NCBI GenBank assembly: GCA_945869715.1
Contig: CAMBPP010000011.1
Location: 1-20,639, forward strand
DNA length: 20,639 nt
Source: Bifidobacterium breve
GTDB taxonomy: Bacteria; Actinomycetota; Acidimicrobiia; Acidimicrobiales; Ilumatobacteraceae
Direction of reading: 5' to 3'
The first letter of the stretch is position 1, and the number at the start of each line of letters is the position of its first letter. This document shows positions 7,560 through 14,713 of this stretch, piece by piece. The notes under the pieces were generated by a model, which worked only from the letters and a program-made list of their open reading frames with translations, made no database searches and was not told the DNA's origin. The position numbers and the translations under genes were made by a program.

Positions 7560-8009
7560 ATGGGTCAGCCAGTATCAGTTCTTGAAGGTCCCGCCGGCAA
7601 GTTGGGCATTGTGCGTTTCGAGGCAAACCGTAGTTTCACCGGAATGGGCCACGAGCGCTTTTCCAGTGCCGACCAAGCATTTGGCACCAAACCTGCAGCA
7701 GTGGTGGCAAGTCGACTTTTTGCTACCGGGCAAGTTGCTGGCGTGCATGTTTATGGCAACATCATCACTGTTGAGTTGGCCAAAGGGGCAGGTGCTCAGG
7801 GCTTGAACGAAGTGGTGCGCGACCTGTACCAGTATTGGAAGCCAGGAATGGTGCCTCCTGCATTTGAAGATCTTGTTGCCCCAGAAGAAGATACGCCAAG
7901 CGGTGCTGCAACAAGCGATGGTGGCCCAGCCCTCAGTGCCGCGGCACAACGTGTGCCAGCACATTTGTTTGAGCGCAGTGCTACTGCGCGTGCCCGTTTG
8001 GGTGCCTAA
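7560..8009 (+). CDS. NifU N-terminal (Nfu_N)-domain-like small protein
   Basis: 149 residues from ATG 7560. Residues about 1-95 resemble the Nfu_N domain: VRFEANRSFTGMGHERF, then PAAVVASRLFATGQVAGVHVYGNIITVELAKG, similar to the SPLAxxLFxxxGVxxVfxxxxfxTV pattern, then GLNEVVRDLYQYWKPG. The Cys-x-x-Cys NifU domain that binds Fe-S clusters in true Nfu proteins is absent, and no Cys remains with this start. The tail (about 105-149) is Ala/Pro/Ser-rich and probably disordered. Function unknown; a protein-interaction role is only a guess. In-frame TTG 7497 and ATG 7512 would add a Cys-rich stretch (KCQRCTTADYC), but that overlaps the divergent promoter region and is judged non-coding; the start is not certain. 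Confidence 0.65.
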   Translation: MGQPVSVLEGPAGKLGIVRFEANRSFTGMGHERFSSADQAFGTKPAAVVASRLFATGQVAGVHVYGNIITVELAKGAGAQGLNEVVRDLYQYWKPGMVPPAFEDLVAPEEDTPSGAATSDGGPALSAAAQRVPAHLFERSATARARLGA

Positions 8010-8016
8010 CATTTTT

Positions 8017-8036
8017 CCTAATGTTTATCCGTTAGG
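8017..8036. promoter_or_regulatory. Inverted repeat CCTAA-N10-TTAGG, candidate operator
   Basis: CCTAA (8017-8021) and TTAGG (8032-8036) are perfect inverted arms, and a further CCTAA copy sits at 8005-8009. The element lies at about -57 to -38 relative to the inferred start of the CarH-like gene, where an autoregulatory operator could sit. Five-base arms are short, so this is a weak call. Confidence 0.3.
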
Positions 8037-8061
8037 TAAAGCACACAACGCAGAACTCTTC

Positions 8062-8067
8062 TAAAGT
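8062..8067 (+). promoter_or_regulatory. Leaderless -10 box of the CarH-like gene
   Basis: TAAAGT ends six bases before GTG 8074. This fixes the likely start and implies a leaderless transcript separate from the upstream gene. Confidence 0.5.
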
Positions 8068-8073
8068 CAAGGT

Positions 8074-8931
8074 GTGGTCGCTCAAAAAGTCATTGTTGAA
8101 AATGTGCCTCCACATGAGGTTTCGCTGCATGAAGCAGCAGCGATGCTCGACGTGCACTACATGACCGCATACCGCTATGTGCGCTTGGGTCTTTTGCCCG
8201 CAAATAAGGCAGCAGGAACATGGCGTGTTCTGCTGCACGATCTGCGTGAGTTCCAAGGTCAGAGCCCACAACCCATCGATGCTGAATTGTCACTCAAGAA
8301 AAATGTGGTGTGGTGGGAACGACTAGAAGCACGTCTGCTTGCCGGTGATGGCGCCGGGGCATGGGCCGTGGTTGAGGCTGCACTCGTTGCTGGGGTCAGC
8401 GTGGAAGAGATTTATACGAAAGTTCTCAGCCCAGCAATGGTGAGCATTGGCGATCAGTGGGCACGAGGCAATTTGGAGATCTATCACGAGCATCAGGCAT
8501 CGGCAATTGTGGGGCGCATTATGGGTCGCCTGGGGCCACGCTTTGTGGGCCGTGGGCGTCCAAAGGGTTCCATTGTTTTGGGTGCTCCGCAGGGCGAGCA
8601 CCATCACCTTGTGGTGTCGATGGTGGCCGATCTTGTGCGCCAACGTGGCTGGGAAGTGTTCGACTTGGGAGCAAATCTCCCAGCGCATTCATTTATTGCT
8701 GCGGTGAGTAACACCCCAAATGTGGTTGCTGCGTGTGTGAGCATCACTTCGCCAACCGCTCGCGATGCAGCGCGTGAGCTTATTTTTTCTTTGCGTGAGG
8801 CTGCTGACAATGCCGTGCCTATTTATATCGGCGGAGCTGCGGTGCTCTCGGCGGCAGATGCAGAGGAATTAGGGGCCCACGGATGGGCGAGCGATGTCAA
8901 TGTTCTGGCGGGGCTGCTCGGGCAGGGTTAA
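8074..8931 (+). CDS. CarH/LitR-like transcriptional regulator: HTH plus cobalamin-binding domain
   Basis: 285 residues in three parts. Residues 15-60 form a MerR/excisionase-type helix-turn-helix (VSLHEAAAMLDVHYMTAYRYVRLGLLPA, then TWRVLLHDLREF). Residues 75-160 form the helical cap, with IGDQWARGNLEIYHEHQAS containing Trp129, Glu139 and His140. Residues 165-285 form the B12-binding Rossmann domain, with GEHHHLVVSMVADLVRQRGW (His177 as lower cobalt ligand), DLGANLP and YIGGAAV. In Thermus CarH the equivalents Trp131, Glu141, His142 and His177 bind adenosylcobalamin, which light cleaves, releasing DNA. The residue after the cap Trp is Ala130, where Thermus CarH has His132, the light-state ligand. 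It ends three bases before the LexA box of the mutasome cassette and is codirectional with it. Confidence 0.85.
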   Translation: MVAQKVIVENVPPHEVSLHEAAAMLDVHYMTAYRYVRLGLLPANKAAGTWRVLLHDLREFQGQSPQPIDAELSLKKNVVWWERLEARLLAGDGAGAWAVVEAALVAGVSVEEIYTKVLSPAMVSIGDQWARGNLEIYHEHQASAIVGRIMGRLGPRFVGRGRPKGSIVLGAPQGEHHHLVVSMVADLVRQRGWEVFDLGANLPAHSFIAAVSNTPNVVAACVSITSPTARDAARELIFSLREAADNAVPIYIGGAAVLSAADAEELGAHGWASDVNVLAGLLGQG

Positions 8932-8934
8932 AGA

Positions 8935-8948
8935 CGAACACACGTTCG
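8935..8948. promoter_or_regulatory. LexA (SOS) box upstream of imuA'
   Basis: CGAACACACGTTCG fits the Gram-positive LexA consensus CGAACRNRYGTTYG at every position and resembles the mycobacterial TCGAAC-N4-GTTCGA box. It lies one base upstream of the inferred -10, so bound LexA would block the promoter. Confidence 0.88.
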
Positions 8949-8949
8949 C

Positions 8950-8955
8950 TACAGT
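8950..8955 (+). promoter_or_regulatory. -10 box of imuA', leaderless
   Basis: TACAGT ends six bases before GTG 8962. The order LexA box - C - TANNNT - N6 - GTG is repeated almost exactly at dnaE2. Confidence 0.65.
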
Positions 8956-8961
8956 GATGGC

Positions 8962-9624
8962 GTGTCATCTGTGGAACTGGCTCGTGAGCAACTAGCCCAA
9001 CAAATTTCTCATCATAAATATGGGCACCATGTGGTGTCACTTGGCAAAGCATCTTTGCATGCACATCGCACCATTGCTGTGAGCAATCAGTTTGCAGAAG
9101 TCCTGCAACGCGCGCAACTTCCTCTGGGCTTGGTACGTGGTCGCGTGTACCAGTGCACAGGCATTGCGCCTGTGTCGCTTGCGGTTGCCCTTGTACAAAA
9201 AGCAACTGCAGAGGGCTCATGGGTGGGTTGGTGCGCAAGCGAGCATCTCAATTGGAGCGCAGCTCGTAACGCTGGGTGGTGTTTAGAGCGTGTGGTGCAG
9301 GTGTCATGTGCGGAACATTGGTGCGAGGCGGTAGCGGCACTCGCAAGTGGTGTTGAAGTTCTTGTTGTAAATATCCCATCGCATGTATCGCCAAGTTCTG
9401 TGCGGCGAACTTTGTTGTCGGCAGCAGTGCAGCAGTGTGCAGTAATTGTTCTTGGCCCAATGCATGCCGTCAGCGCCGATGTTGTTCTTACTGCAACAGG
9501 GCGCACATGGCTAAAGGAAAAAGAGGCACAAGAGCAAGTGGCGTTTGCAGCGCAAGAATTATCTGTTCATGTTGGCGGACGCCGAGTACCAAGCGAGCAA
9601 TTTTTCTCGCTGTTGGTGGGGTAG
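8962..9624 (+). CDS. imuA': ImuA'-like mutasome accessory protein (RecA-like fold, no Walker A)
   Basis: 220 residues. Assigned as ImuA'/ImuA because it lies between a LexA box and imuB/dnaE2 and has the expected RecA-like pattern: LPLGLVRGRVYQCTGIAPVSLAVAL where RecA has its Walker A, WVGWCASEHLNW, AGWCLERVVQVSC, ASGVEVLVVNIP, and a QQCAVIVLGPMH strand. The would-be P-loop reads CTGIAPVSLA and lacks GKT, so ATP hydrolysis is unlikely, as described for mycobacterial ImuA'. Its known role is to bind ImuB and RecA and support damage-induced mutagenesis by DnaE2. Single-sequence similarity is weak; context carries much of the call. It is 4 bases upstream of imuB. Confidence 0.78.
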   Translation: MSSVELAREQLAQQISHHKYGHHVVSLGKASLHAHRTIAVSNQFAEVLQRAQLPLGLVRGRVYQCTGIAPVSLAVALVQKATAEGSWVGWCASEHLNWSAARNAGWCLERVVQVSCAEHWCEAVAALASGVEVLVVNIPSHVSPSSVRRTLLSAAVQQCAVIVLGPMHAVSADVVLTATGRTWLKEKEAQEQVAFAAQELSVHVGGRRVPSEQFFSLLVG

Positions 9625-9627
9625 TGA

Positions 9628-9644
9628 AATGATGAATCATCATT
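9628..9644. repeat. 17-bp palindrome over the imuB start codon
   Basis: AATGATGAATCATCATT reads the same on both strands apart from its central base. It covers the two possible ATG starts (9629, 9632) of imuB. In RNA it could fold as a 6-bp AU-rich stem with a 5-base loop. It may simply reflect the codons Met-Met-Asn-His-His. Confidence 0.4.
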
Positions 9645-11041
9645 CATATCGCGTTGCCATTGTGCGCGCAGTGGGTAGCGATGCCCGGCAACTCAATGCG
9701 TTAGCCCAAGGCATTACTGCTATTGCGCCCCTCATTGAAATTGTCGACGATGAACATGTACTTGTTCCTATGCGAGGCCCAACTCGATATTTCGGTGGCG
9801 AAAAAGCAGTAGCAGAAAAGCTTTTTTCTTGCGCACCTCAGCATATGGCACTCACCATAGGAATTGCCGATGGTCGCCTTGCGGGGCTCATTGCGGCCCG
9901 TATGGCGCAGCCATTATTCATTGTTCCTGCTGGTGAAACAGCAGAGTTTTTGGCAGGTATCAATGTGCGACACCTTGAACAGTTCGCCAATATGTCTGCA
10001 CATACTTTGTCGCTTCTTTCACGATTGGGTTTGTCTACCTGTGGCAAAATTGCTGCTACAAGTAAGCAACTCCTTGCCGATCGCTTTGGTCCCGACGGCA
10101 ATACGTTGCACACACTGTGTAGCGGTGCCGACCTGCACCCTGCACTCACTGAAAAAATTCCTACTCTCTATTACGCCGAGGGCCATTATGAAGATCCACT
10201 TGTGCAGGTAGATGCTGTTTTTGTAGCTACTCAAGAGCTCATCGCACCGCTCATGGCAAAGTTGCAAGAGCAACATCTTGCAATGTGCCGTGTGGTCGTT
10301 ACTCTCACCACTGAGCACGACGACACATCTGAACGTGTGTGGTACAGCGCAGCAGGTTTTCACGAACAAGGTCTTCTCGAGCGTGTGCGATGGCAAGTAA
10401 CAACATGGCTAGAAGAATCATTGGGGCTCACTGCTGGGGTGCACAACATTGTGGTCAATGTGCAAAACACGGTGCCTATTGGCCACGAGCAGCCACGCTT
10501 GTGGGGTGGTCGTAGTGAAAGTGATGCTGCAGCACGCGCAGCTATTGCTCGTGTGGCTGGTGTGGTGGGTCAAGATCAGGTGTGCGTTCCCGAGTGGCAA
10601 GGCGGCCGCGACATTACGCGTGAGTATGAACTGGTACCTGCGCATCGTGTCGACCTTGCCCACAATGAAGCCACTATTCACCGGGTTACTCCTGGCGTAT
10701 TGCGGCCCGCAGCATGGAGCGGCGACATGGGCCAACACGTACCAATGCAAAATATTGTTCCACCAGAAAAAGTTGAGGTGCTCAACAGCCAGTATGTGCC
10801 AGTCGAGGTCACCGGCCGCCATGCTGTGCGTTCAGAGCCACAGTACATACGACGCAACGAACATCTTTTCCCTGTGCGCGCGTGGCATGGTCCGTGGCCC
10901 GTTGAAGAGCGCTGGTGGGACCCACTGCGTCAACGTCGTGTGGTGCGCATGCAATGCCTTGTTCACGATGGAAAAGAAGAACATGGGTGGCTGGTGTTGC
11001 TCGAGCACCGTACATGGTGGCTCGTTGCGGTGTATTCCTGA
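9629..11041 (+). CDS. imuB: ImuB, Y-family polymerase-like mutasome hub, N-terminally short
   Basis: 470 residues from ATG 9629 (or 9632). Y-family homology begins at once with SDARQLNALAQGITAIAPLIEI and VLVPMRGPTRYFGGEKAVAEKL. It then continues through IGIADGRLAGLIAARMA, the finger/thumb HhH region SRLGLSTCGKIAATSKQLLADRFG, and the little finger. QPRLWG at 288-293 matches the ImuB beta-clamp motif (QLPLWG in mycobacteria). The C-terminal ImuB-specific part ends GPWPVEERWWDPLRQRRVVRMQ. The first 55-65 residues of a standard ImuB palm are missing; the upstream open frame in this phase (from 9545) overlaps imuA' and does not resemble them. ImuB is naturally catalytically inactive and works as an adaptor linking ImuA', DnaE2 and the clamp, so the short form may still work. 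Confidence 0.87.
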   Translation: MMNHHSYRVAIVRAVGSDARQLNALAQGITAIAPLIEIVDDEHVLVPMRGPTRYFGGEKAVAEKLFSCAPQHMALTIGIADGRLAGLIAARMAQPLFIVPAGETAEFLAGINVRHLEQFANMSAHTLSLLSRLGLSTCGKIAATSKQLLADRFGPDGNTLHTLCSGADLHPALTEKIPTLYYAEGHYEDPLVQVDAVFVATQELIAPLMAKLQEQHLAMCRVVVTLTTEHDDTSERVWYSAAGFHEQGLLERVRWQVTTWLEESLGLTAGVHNIVVNVQNTVPIGHEQPRLWGGRSESDAAARAAIARVAGVVGQDQVCVPEWQGGRDITREYELVPAHRVDLAHNEATIHRVTPGVLRPAAWSGDMGQHVPMQNIVPPEKVEVLNSQYVPVEVTGRHAVRSEPQYIRRNEHLFPVRAWHGPWPVEERWWDPLRQRRVVRMQCLVHDGKEEHGWLVLLEHRTWWLVAVYS

Positions 11042-11053
11042 GAGACTGTCTCA

Positions 11054-11602
11054 ATGACGTCGCTTGCAGTAGATGAACTCTTGGCATTAGTTACGGATCA
11101 TCAACCCGTCGATGCCCGAGAAGCCGAGTCGCTCATCACTTTTCGCCATGAGGTAGTTCAGCTCGCCGATCCGTGTAACGAACATGCACACACCACTCAC
11201 GTCACCGCATCTGGCGTAGTGGTGAGCAGCGAAGCAACGGTGTTGCACTTGCACAAGCGACTCAATTTGTGGCTGCAGCCTGGTGGACATATTGAAAAAG
11301 ATGAGCACCCGAGCGAGGGTGCATTGCGCGAAGCACAAGAAGAAACGGGCTTGCACGTGCGCCACCCCGAGAGTGGCGCCGTGTTCTTTCACCTCGACGT
11401 ACACCCCGGGCCGCGGGGCCATACGCATCTCGACTTGCGGTACCTCTTGCTTGCTAGCTACCTCGAGGTGCCAGCCCCTGGGGCAGAGGAAAGCCAACAA
11501 GTACGCTGGTTTTCTTGGGAAGAGGCCACAAAAATTGCCGATATGGGGCTTGTCGGGGCGCTCGTGCGGGCTCAGGAACTCATACGAACATATGTTCGCT
11601 AA
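11054..11602 (+). CDS. Nudix hydrolase embedded in the mutasome cassette
   Basis: 182 residues. A perfect Nudix box, G-x5-E-x7-RE-x2-EE-x-G-L, spans residues 78-100 (GGHIEKDEHPSEGAL then REAQEETGL), where the Glu residues bind Mg2+. The family hydrolyses nucleoside diphosphates linked to another moiety; cleaning of oxidised dNTPs is one possible job, but the substrate cannot be read from sequence. The N-terminal 50 residues are helical with several His. ATG 11054 is 12 bases after imuB, so it is probably transcribed from the imuA' SOS promoter. Its last five codons (Arg-Thr-Tyr-Val-Arg) spell the second LexA box, and its stop codon TAA is the first half of the dnaE2 -10. Confidence 0.9.
   Translation: MTSLAVDELLALVTDHQPVDAREAESLITFRHEVVQLADPCNEHAHTTHVTASGVVVSSEATVLHLHKRLNLWLQPGGHIEKDEHPSEGALREAQEETGLHVRHPESGAVFFHLDVHPGPRGHTHLDLRYLLLASYLEVPAPGAEESQQVRWFSWEEATKIADMGLVGALVRAQELIRTYVR
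11585..11598. promoter_or_regulatory. LexA (SOS) box of dnaE2, inside the Nudix gene
   Basis: CGAACATATGTTCG is a perfect palindrome and fits CGAACRNRYGTTYG at every position. It is read in frame as the final codons of the Nudix gene and gives dnaE2 its own SOS-controlled promoter. Confidence 0.88.
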
Positions 11603-11605
11603 ACT
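11600..11605 (+). promoter_or_regulatory. -10 box of dnaE2, leaderless
   Basis: TAAACT ends seven bases before GTG 11613 and is one base downstream of the LexA box. It begins at the stop codon of the Nudix gene. Confidence 0.6.
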
Positions 11606-11612
11606 CCGATGA

Positions 11613-14600
11613 GTGGGTTTTCATCGTGAGCAGCGTTATAGCGAATTGCACTGCCAATCGCATTTTTCTTTTCTGACAGGCGCCTCGTCTCCTGAGCAAC
11701 TCGCTCAACATGCAAGTGCACTCGGCCTGCAAGCACTTGCCTTGACCGATCGCAATGGCCTGTATGGGGTGGTGCGTTTTGCTGAAGCGGCACGGCAGTT
11801 ACAACTGCCTACCGTATTTGGTGCAGAAATCACTCCGCGCTTTGCTGGTGAGCACAACAGCGGGCATGTGGTGCTTCTTGCACAGGAGCCCCAAGGGTAC
11901 GCGCACTTGTCGCAAGCCATTACACATGGGCAACTAGCCGGCGTGAAAAATGAGCCGCAGTTTCACCTGGCCGATCTTTCTGGTTTTGCTCGTGGCTCAT
12001 GGAAGGTGCTCACGGGCGGCGTAGAGGGAGTGGTCAGTCAAGCTCTTATTGAGCACGGGCCACAGGCAGGTGAACGCAAGTTGTACCAACTCATCGATGC
12101 CTTTGGCGCCAACAACGTATACGTAGAACTTGTGCATCACGGTGGCCCGCTCGATGCAGCGCGTAACGACGAGTTGGTACGTATTGCTGCGCGGTGCAAT
12201 GTGCAATGTGTAGCAACCAACAATGTGCAGTATGCAACAACTACAGAGTTTTCGCTGGCCACAGCAATGGCTGCTATTCGTCAACGTAGTTCGCTCAATG
12301 ACATCGACCATTTGTTGCCATTCGCAGCAACGGCAATGTTGCGTTCGGGCGCCGAGCAAGAGAAATATTTTGCGCGTTACCCCGGAGTGGTAGAACTTGC
12401 GGCCGATATTGCAGAGCAGTGTGCATTCGATCTTTCGCTCATTGCGCCACGCCTCCCTCCGTACCCGTGCCCTTCTGGCATGAACGAAATGGAGTACCTG
12501 CGTCATTTGGTTGCCGAAGGTGCACAACGGCGGTACGGGCCGCCTCCCACTCATGCCGACGACACCTTGTCGTTGCGGGCACGAGCGTGGGCAGTCATTC
12601 ATCATGAACTCGATGTCATTGAAACCCTAGGTTTTGCTGGTTATTTCTTAGTGGTATGGGACATCGTTCAATTTTGCAGCGACAACGATATTTTTTGTCA
12701 AGGCCGCGGTAGCGCAGCAAATAGTGCGGTGTGTTTTTCTCTCGGTATTACGCGCGCCGATGCTGTGTCGCTCGGCTTACTCTTCGAGCGCTTTTTGTCA
12801 CCAGAGCGCGACGGGCCGCCCGATATTGATATCGATATTGAAAGCGGTAGGCGCGAAGAGGTCATTCAATATGTTTTTCAGCGCTACGACCGCTTGCATG
12901 CAGCACAGGTTGCCAATGTCATCACGTACCGGTCGCGTTCTGCGTTGCGCGATGCCGCAAAAGCATTGGGGCATCACATTGCACAAGGCGAGAAGGTCGA
13001 CCCAGAAGATCTTCCCGACAATGTTCAGTCTCTAGCGGCACAATTACTTCATCACCCCCGCCACCTTGGTGTGCACTCTGGCGGCATGGTCATATGCGAC
13101 CGCCCGGTCAGTGAGGTGTGCCCAGTTGAGTGGGCAACCATGCACCAACGCAGCGTGTTGCAATGGGACAAAGACGACTGTGCGGCGGCGGGCTTAGTGA
13201 AGTTCGACCTCTTGGGTCTGGGCATGCTCTCGGCTTTGCATAACGCAATAGATCTCATTGAGTTACATCGTGGTGCGCCACTCGATCTTGCAGGTTTGCC
13301 ACAAGAAGACGAGGTCTATGCCATGTTGTGTCGTGCCGACACGGTGGGCGTTTTCCAAATTGAATCACGAGCTCAAATGGCAACACTGCCGCGCTTAAAA
13401 CCGCGACGCTTTTATGACCTTGTGGTTGAGGTCGCACTCATTCGCCCTGGGCCCATTCAGGGTGGTTCAGTGCATCCGTACATTCGGCGGCGCAATGGGC
13501 AAGAACCTATTACCTATTTGCATCCACTTCTTGAAAAGAGTTTGGGTAAAACACTGGGCGTGCCGTTGTTTCAAGAGCAACTCATGCAAATGGCTATTGA
13601 TGTTGCAGGCTTTACACCAAGTGAAGCCGACCAATTACGCCAGGCCATGGGCTCAAAAAGATCTCACGCAAAAATGGAAAAACTGCGATTGCGTCTTTTC
13701 CATGGCATGAAAGAAAATGGCATTGTCGGGGAAATTGCCGACACTATTTTCCGCAAGATGGAAGCGTTTGCTAGTTACGGATTCCCTGAGAGCCACTCGG
13801 TGAGTTTTGCGTATCTTGTTTATGCATCGGCCTACATCAAATATCACGAGCCCGCTATTTTCTGTGCGGCGTTGCTCAATGCTCAGCCCATGGGTTTTTG
13901 GTCGCCGCATTCATTGGCTCGCGATGCGCGTCGCCATGGGGTAGAAGTTCTCACCCCATGTATTAATGCCTCGCAAGCATCAGCATCTTTGGTGGAAAGC
14001 GCCACTTCTACTAGTGGTCTTGCAGTACGCATGGGCTTATCGGCGGTTCGTGGTGTGAGTAGTTCATTGGCGCAGAAAATGCAAGATGCGCAGCCCTTTG
14101 AAAGTATGGAACACGTTGTGCGTGCTGTGCCGGAACTCTCAACGGCTCATCTGGAAGCTTTTGCAACGGCTGATGCTTTCAACGTGTTTGGTACGCAGCG
14201 ACGCAATGCATTGTGGGCAGCAGGTGCTGTAGCACAATCGCGACCAACGCGTTTAGAAGGAATCACGGTGGGCAATACGGCGCCAGCGCTTCCCGGAATG
14301 GAACCTATTGAAGAAGCGGTGGCCGACCTCTGGGCTACAGGAATTTCCCCCGATGGGCACCCCACTATTTTCTTACGCGAAAAGTTGCATGCAATGGGCG
14401 TGCTCACCGCAAGTGAGTTGGCAGCAGCAGAGTCGGGCACTCGTATTTATGTGGCCGGAGTGGTAACGCATCGGCAACGTCCGCGCACCGCAAGTGGAGT
14501 CACGTTCATGAACTTAGAAGATGAAACGGGGCTCATTAACGTAGTGTGTTCACCGGGGTGCTGGACACGTTTTCGCACCGATGCTCGCAATGCTGCTGCA

Positions 14601-14711
14601 CTGTTAGTGCGCGGGCGCGTGGAGTCTTCGGAAGGTGTTGTCAACATTATTGCCGAACACCTTTCGGCGTTGCGTGTGGCAGCAGGTGCAACAAGTCGAG
14701 ATTTTCGCTAG
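11613..14711 (+). CDS. dnaE2: Error-prone DNA polymerase III alpha subunit DnaE2
   Basis: 1032 residues, close to the family's usual length. It performs mutagenic translesion synthesis with ImuA' and ImuB. The N-terminal PHP domain starts ELHCQSHFSFLTGASSPEQL and continues ALTDRNGLYGVVRFAEAA. The polymerase core carries GRGSAANSAVCFSLGIT, the catalytic aspartates in PDIDIDIE (residues 403-410) and Asp532 in KFDLLGLGML. Further core landmarks are VGVFQIESRAQMATLPRLKPR, VALIRPGPIQGG and ASYGFPESHSVSFAYLVYASAYIKYH (in two parts). An OB-fold spans about 943-1015 (YVAGVVTHRQRPRTASGVTF). GTG 11613 is 10 bases after the Nudix stop and follows the LexA/-10 module. It converges on a second Nudix gene with two bases between the stop codons. 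Confidence 0.95.
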   Translation: MGFHREQRYSELHCQSHFSFLTGASSPEQLAQHASALGLQALALTDRNGLYGVVRFAEAARQLQLPTVFGAEITPRFAGEHNSGHVVLLAQEPQGYAHLSQAITHGQLAGVKNEPQFHLADLSGFARGSWKVLTGGVEGVVSQALIEHGPQAGERKLYQLIDAFGANNVYVELVHHGGPLDAARNDELVRIAARCNVQCVATNNVQYATTTEFSLATAMAAIRQRSSLNDIDHLLPFAATAMLRSGAEQEKYFARYPGVVELAADIAEQCAFDLSLIAPRLPPYPCPSGMNEMEYLRHLVAEGAQRRYGPPPTHADDTLSLRARAWAVIHHELDVIETLGFAGYFLVVWDIVQFCSDNDIFCQGRGSAANSAVCFSLGITRADAVSLGLLFERFLSPERDGPPDIDIDIESGRREEVIQYVFQRYDRLHAAQVANVITYRSRSALRDAAKALGHHIAQGEKVDPEDLPDNVQSLAAQLLHHPRHLGVHSGGMVICDRPVSEVCPVEWATMHQRSVLQWDKDDCAAAGLVKFDLLGLGMLSALHNAIDLIELHRGAPLDLAGLPQEDEVYAMLCRADTVGVFQIESRAQMATLPRLKPRRFYDLVVEVALIRPGPIQGGSVHPYIRRRNGQEPITYLHPLLEKSLGKTLGVPLFQEQLMQMAIDVAGFTPSEADQLRQAMGSKRSHAKMEKLRLRLFHGMKENGIVGEIADTIFRKMEAFASYGFPESHSVSFAYLVYASAYIKYHEPAIFCAALLNAQPMGFWSPHSLARDARRHGVEVLTPCINASQASASLVESATSTSGLAVRMGLSAVRGVSSSLAQKMQDAQPFESMEHVVRAVPELSTAHLEAFATADAFNVFGTQRRNALWAAGAVAQSRPTRLEGITVGNTAPALPGMEPIEEAVADLWATGISPDGHPTIFLREKLHAMGVLTASELAAAESGTRIYVAGVVTHRQRPRTASGVTFMNLEDETGLINVVCSPGCWTRFRTDARNAAALLVRGRVESSEGVVNIIAEHLSALRVAAGATSRDFR

Positions 14712-14713
14712 GC

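Noticed and set aside
8216..8230. GAACA-N5-TGTTC inverted repeat inside the CarH-like gene, considered as a third LexA box
   Set aside because: The half-sites are too far apart (LexA needs GAAC-N4-GTTC), and it lies in coding sequence away from any start.
11040..11054. GAGAC-T-GTCTC repeat between imuB and the Nudix gene
   Set aside because: Five-base arms with one central base cannot form an RNA hairpin and the element does not match a LexA box; probably chance.
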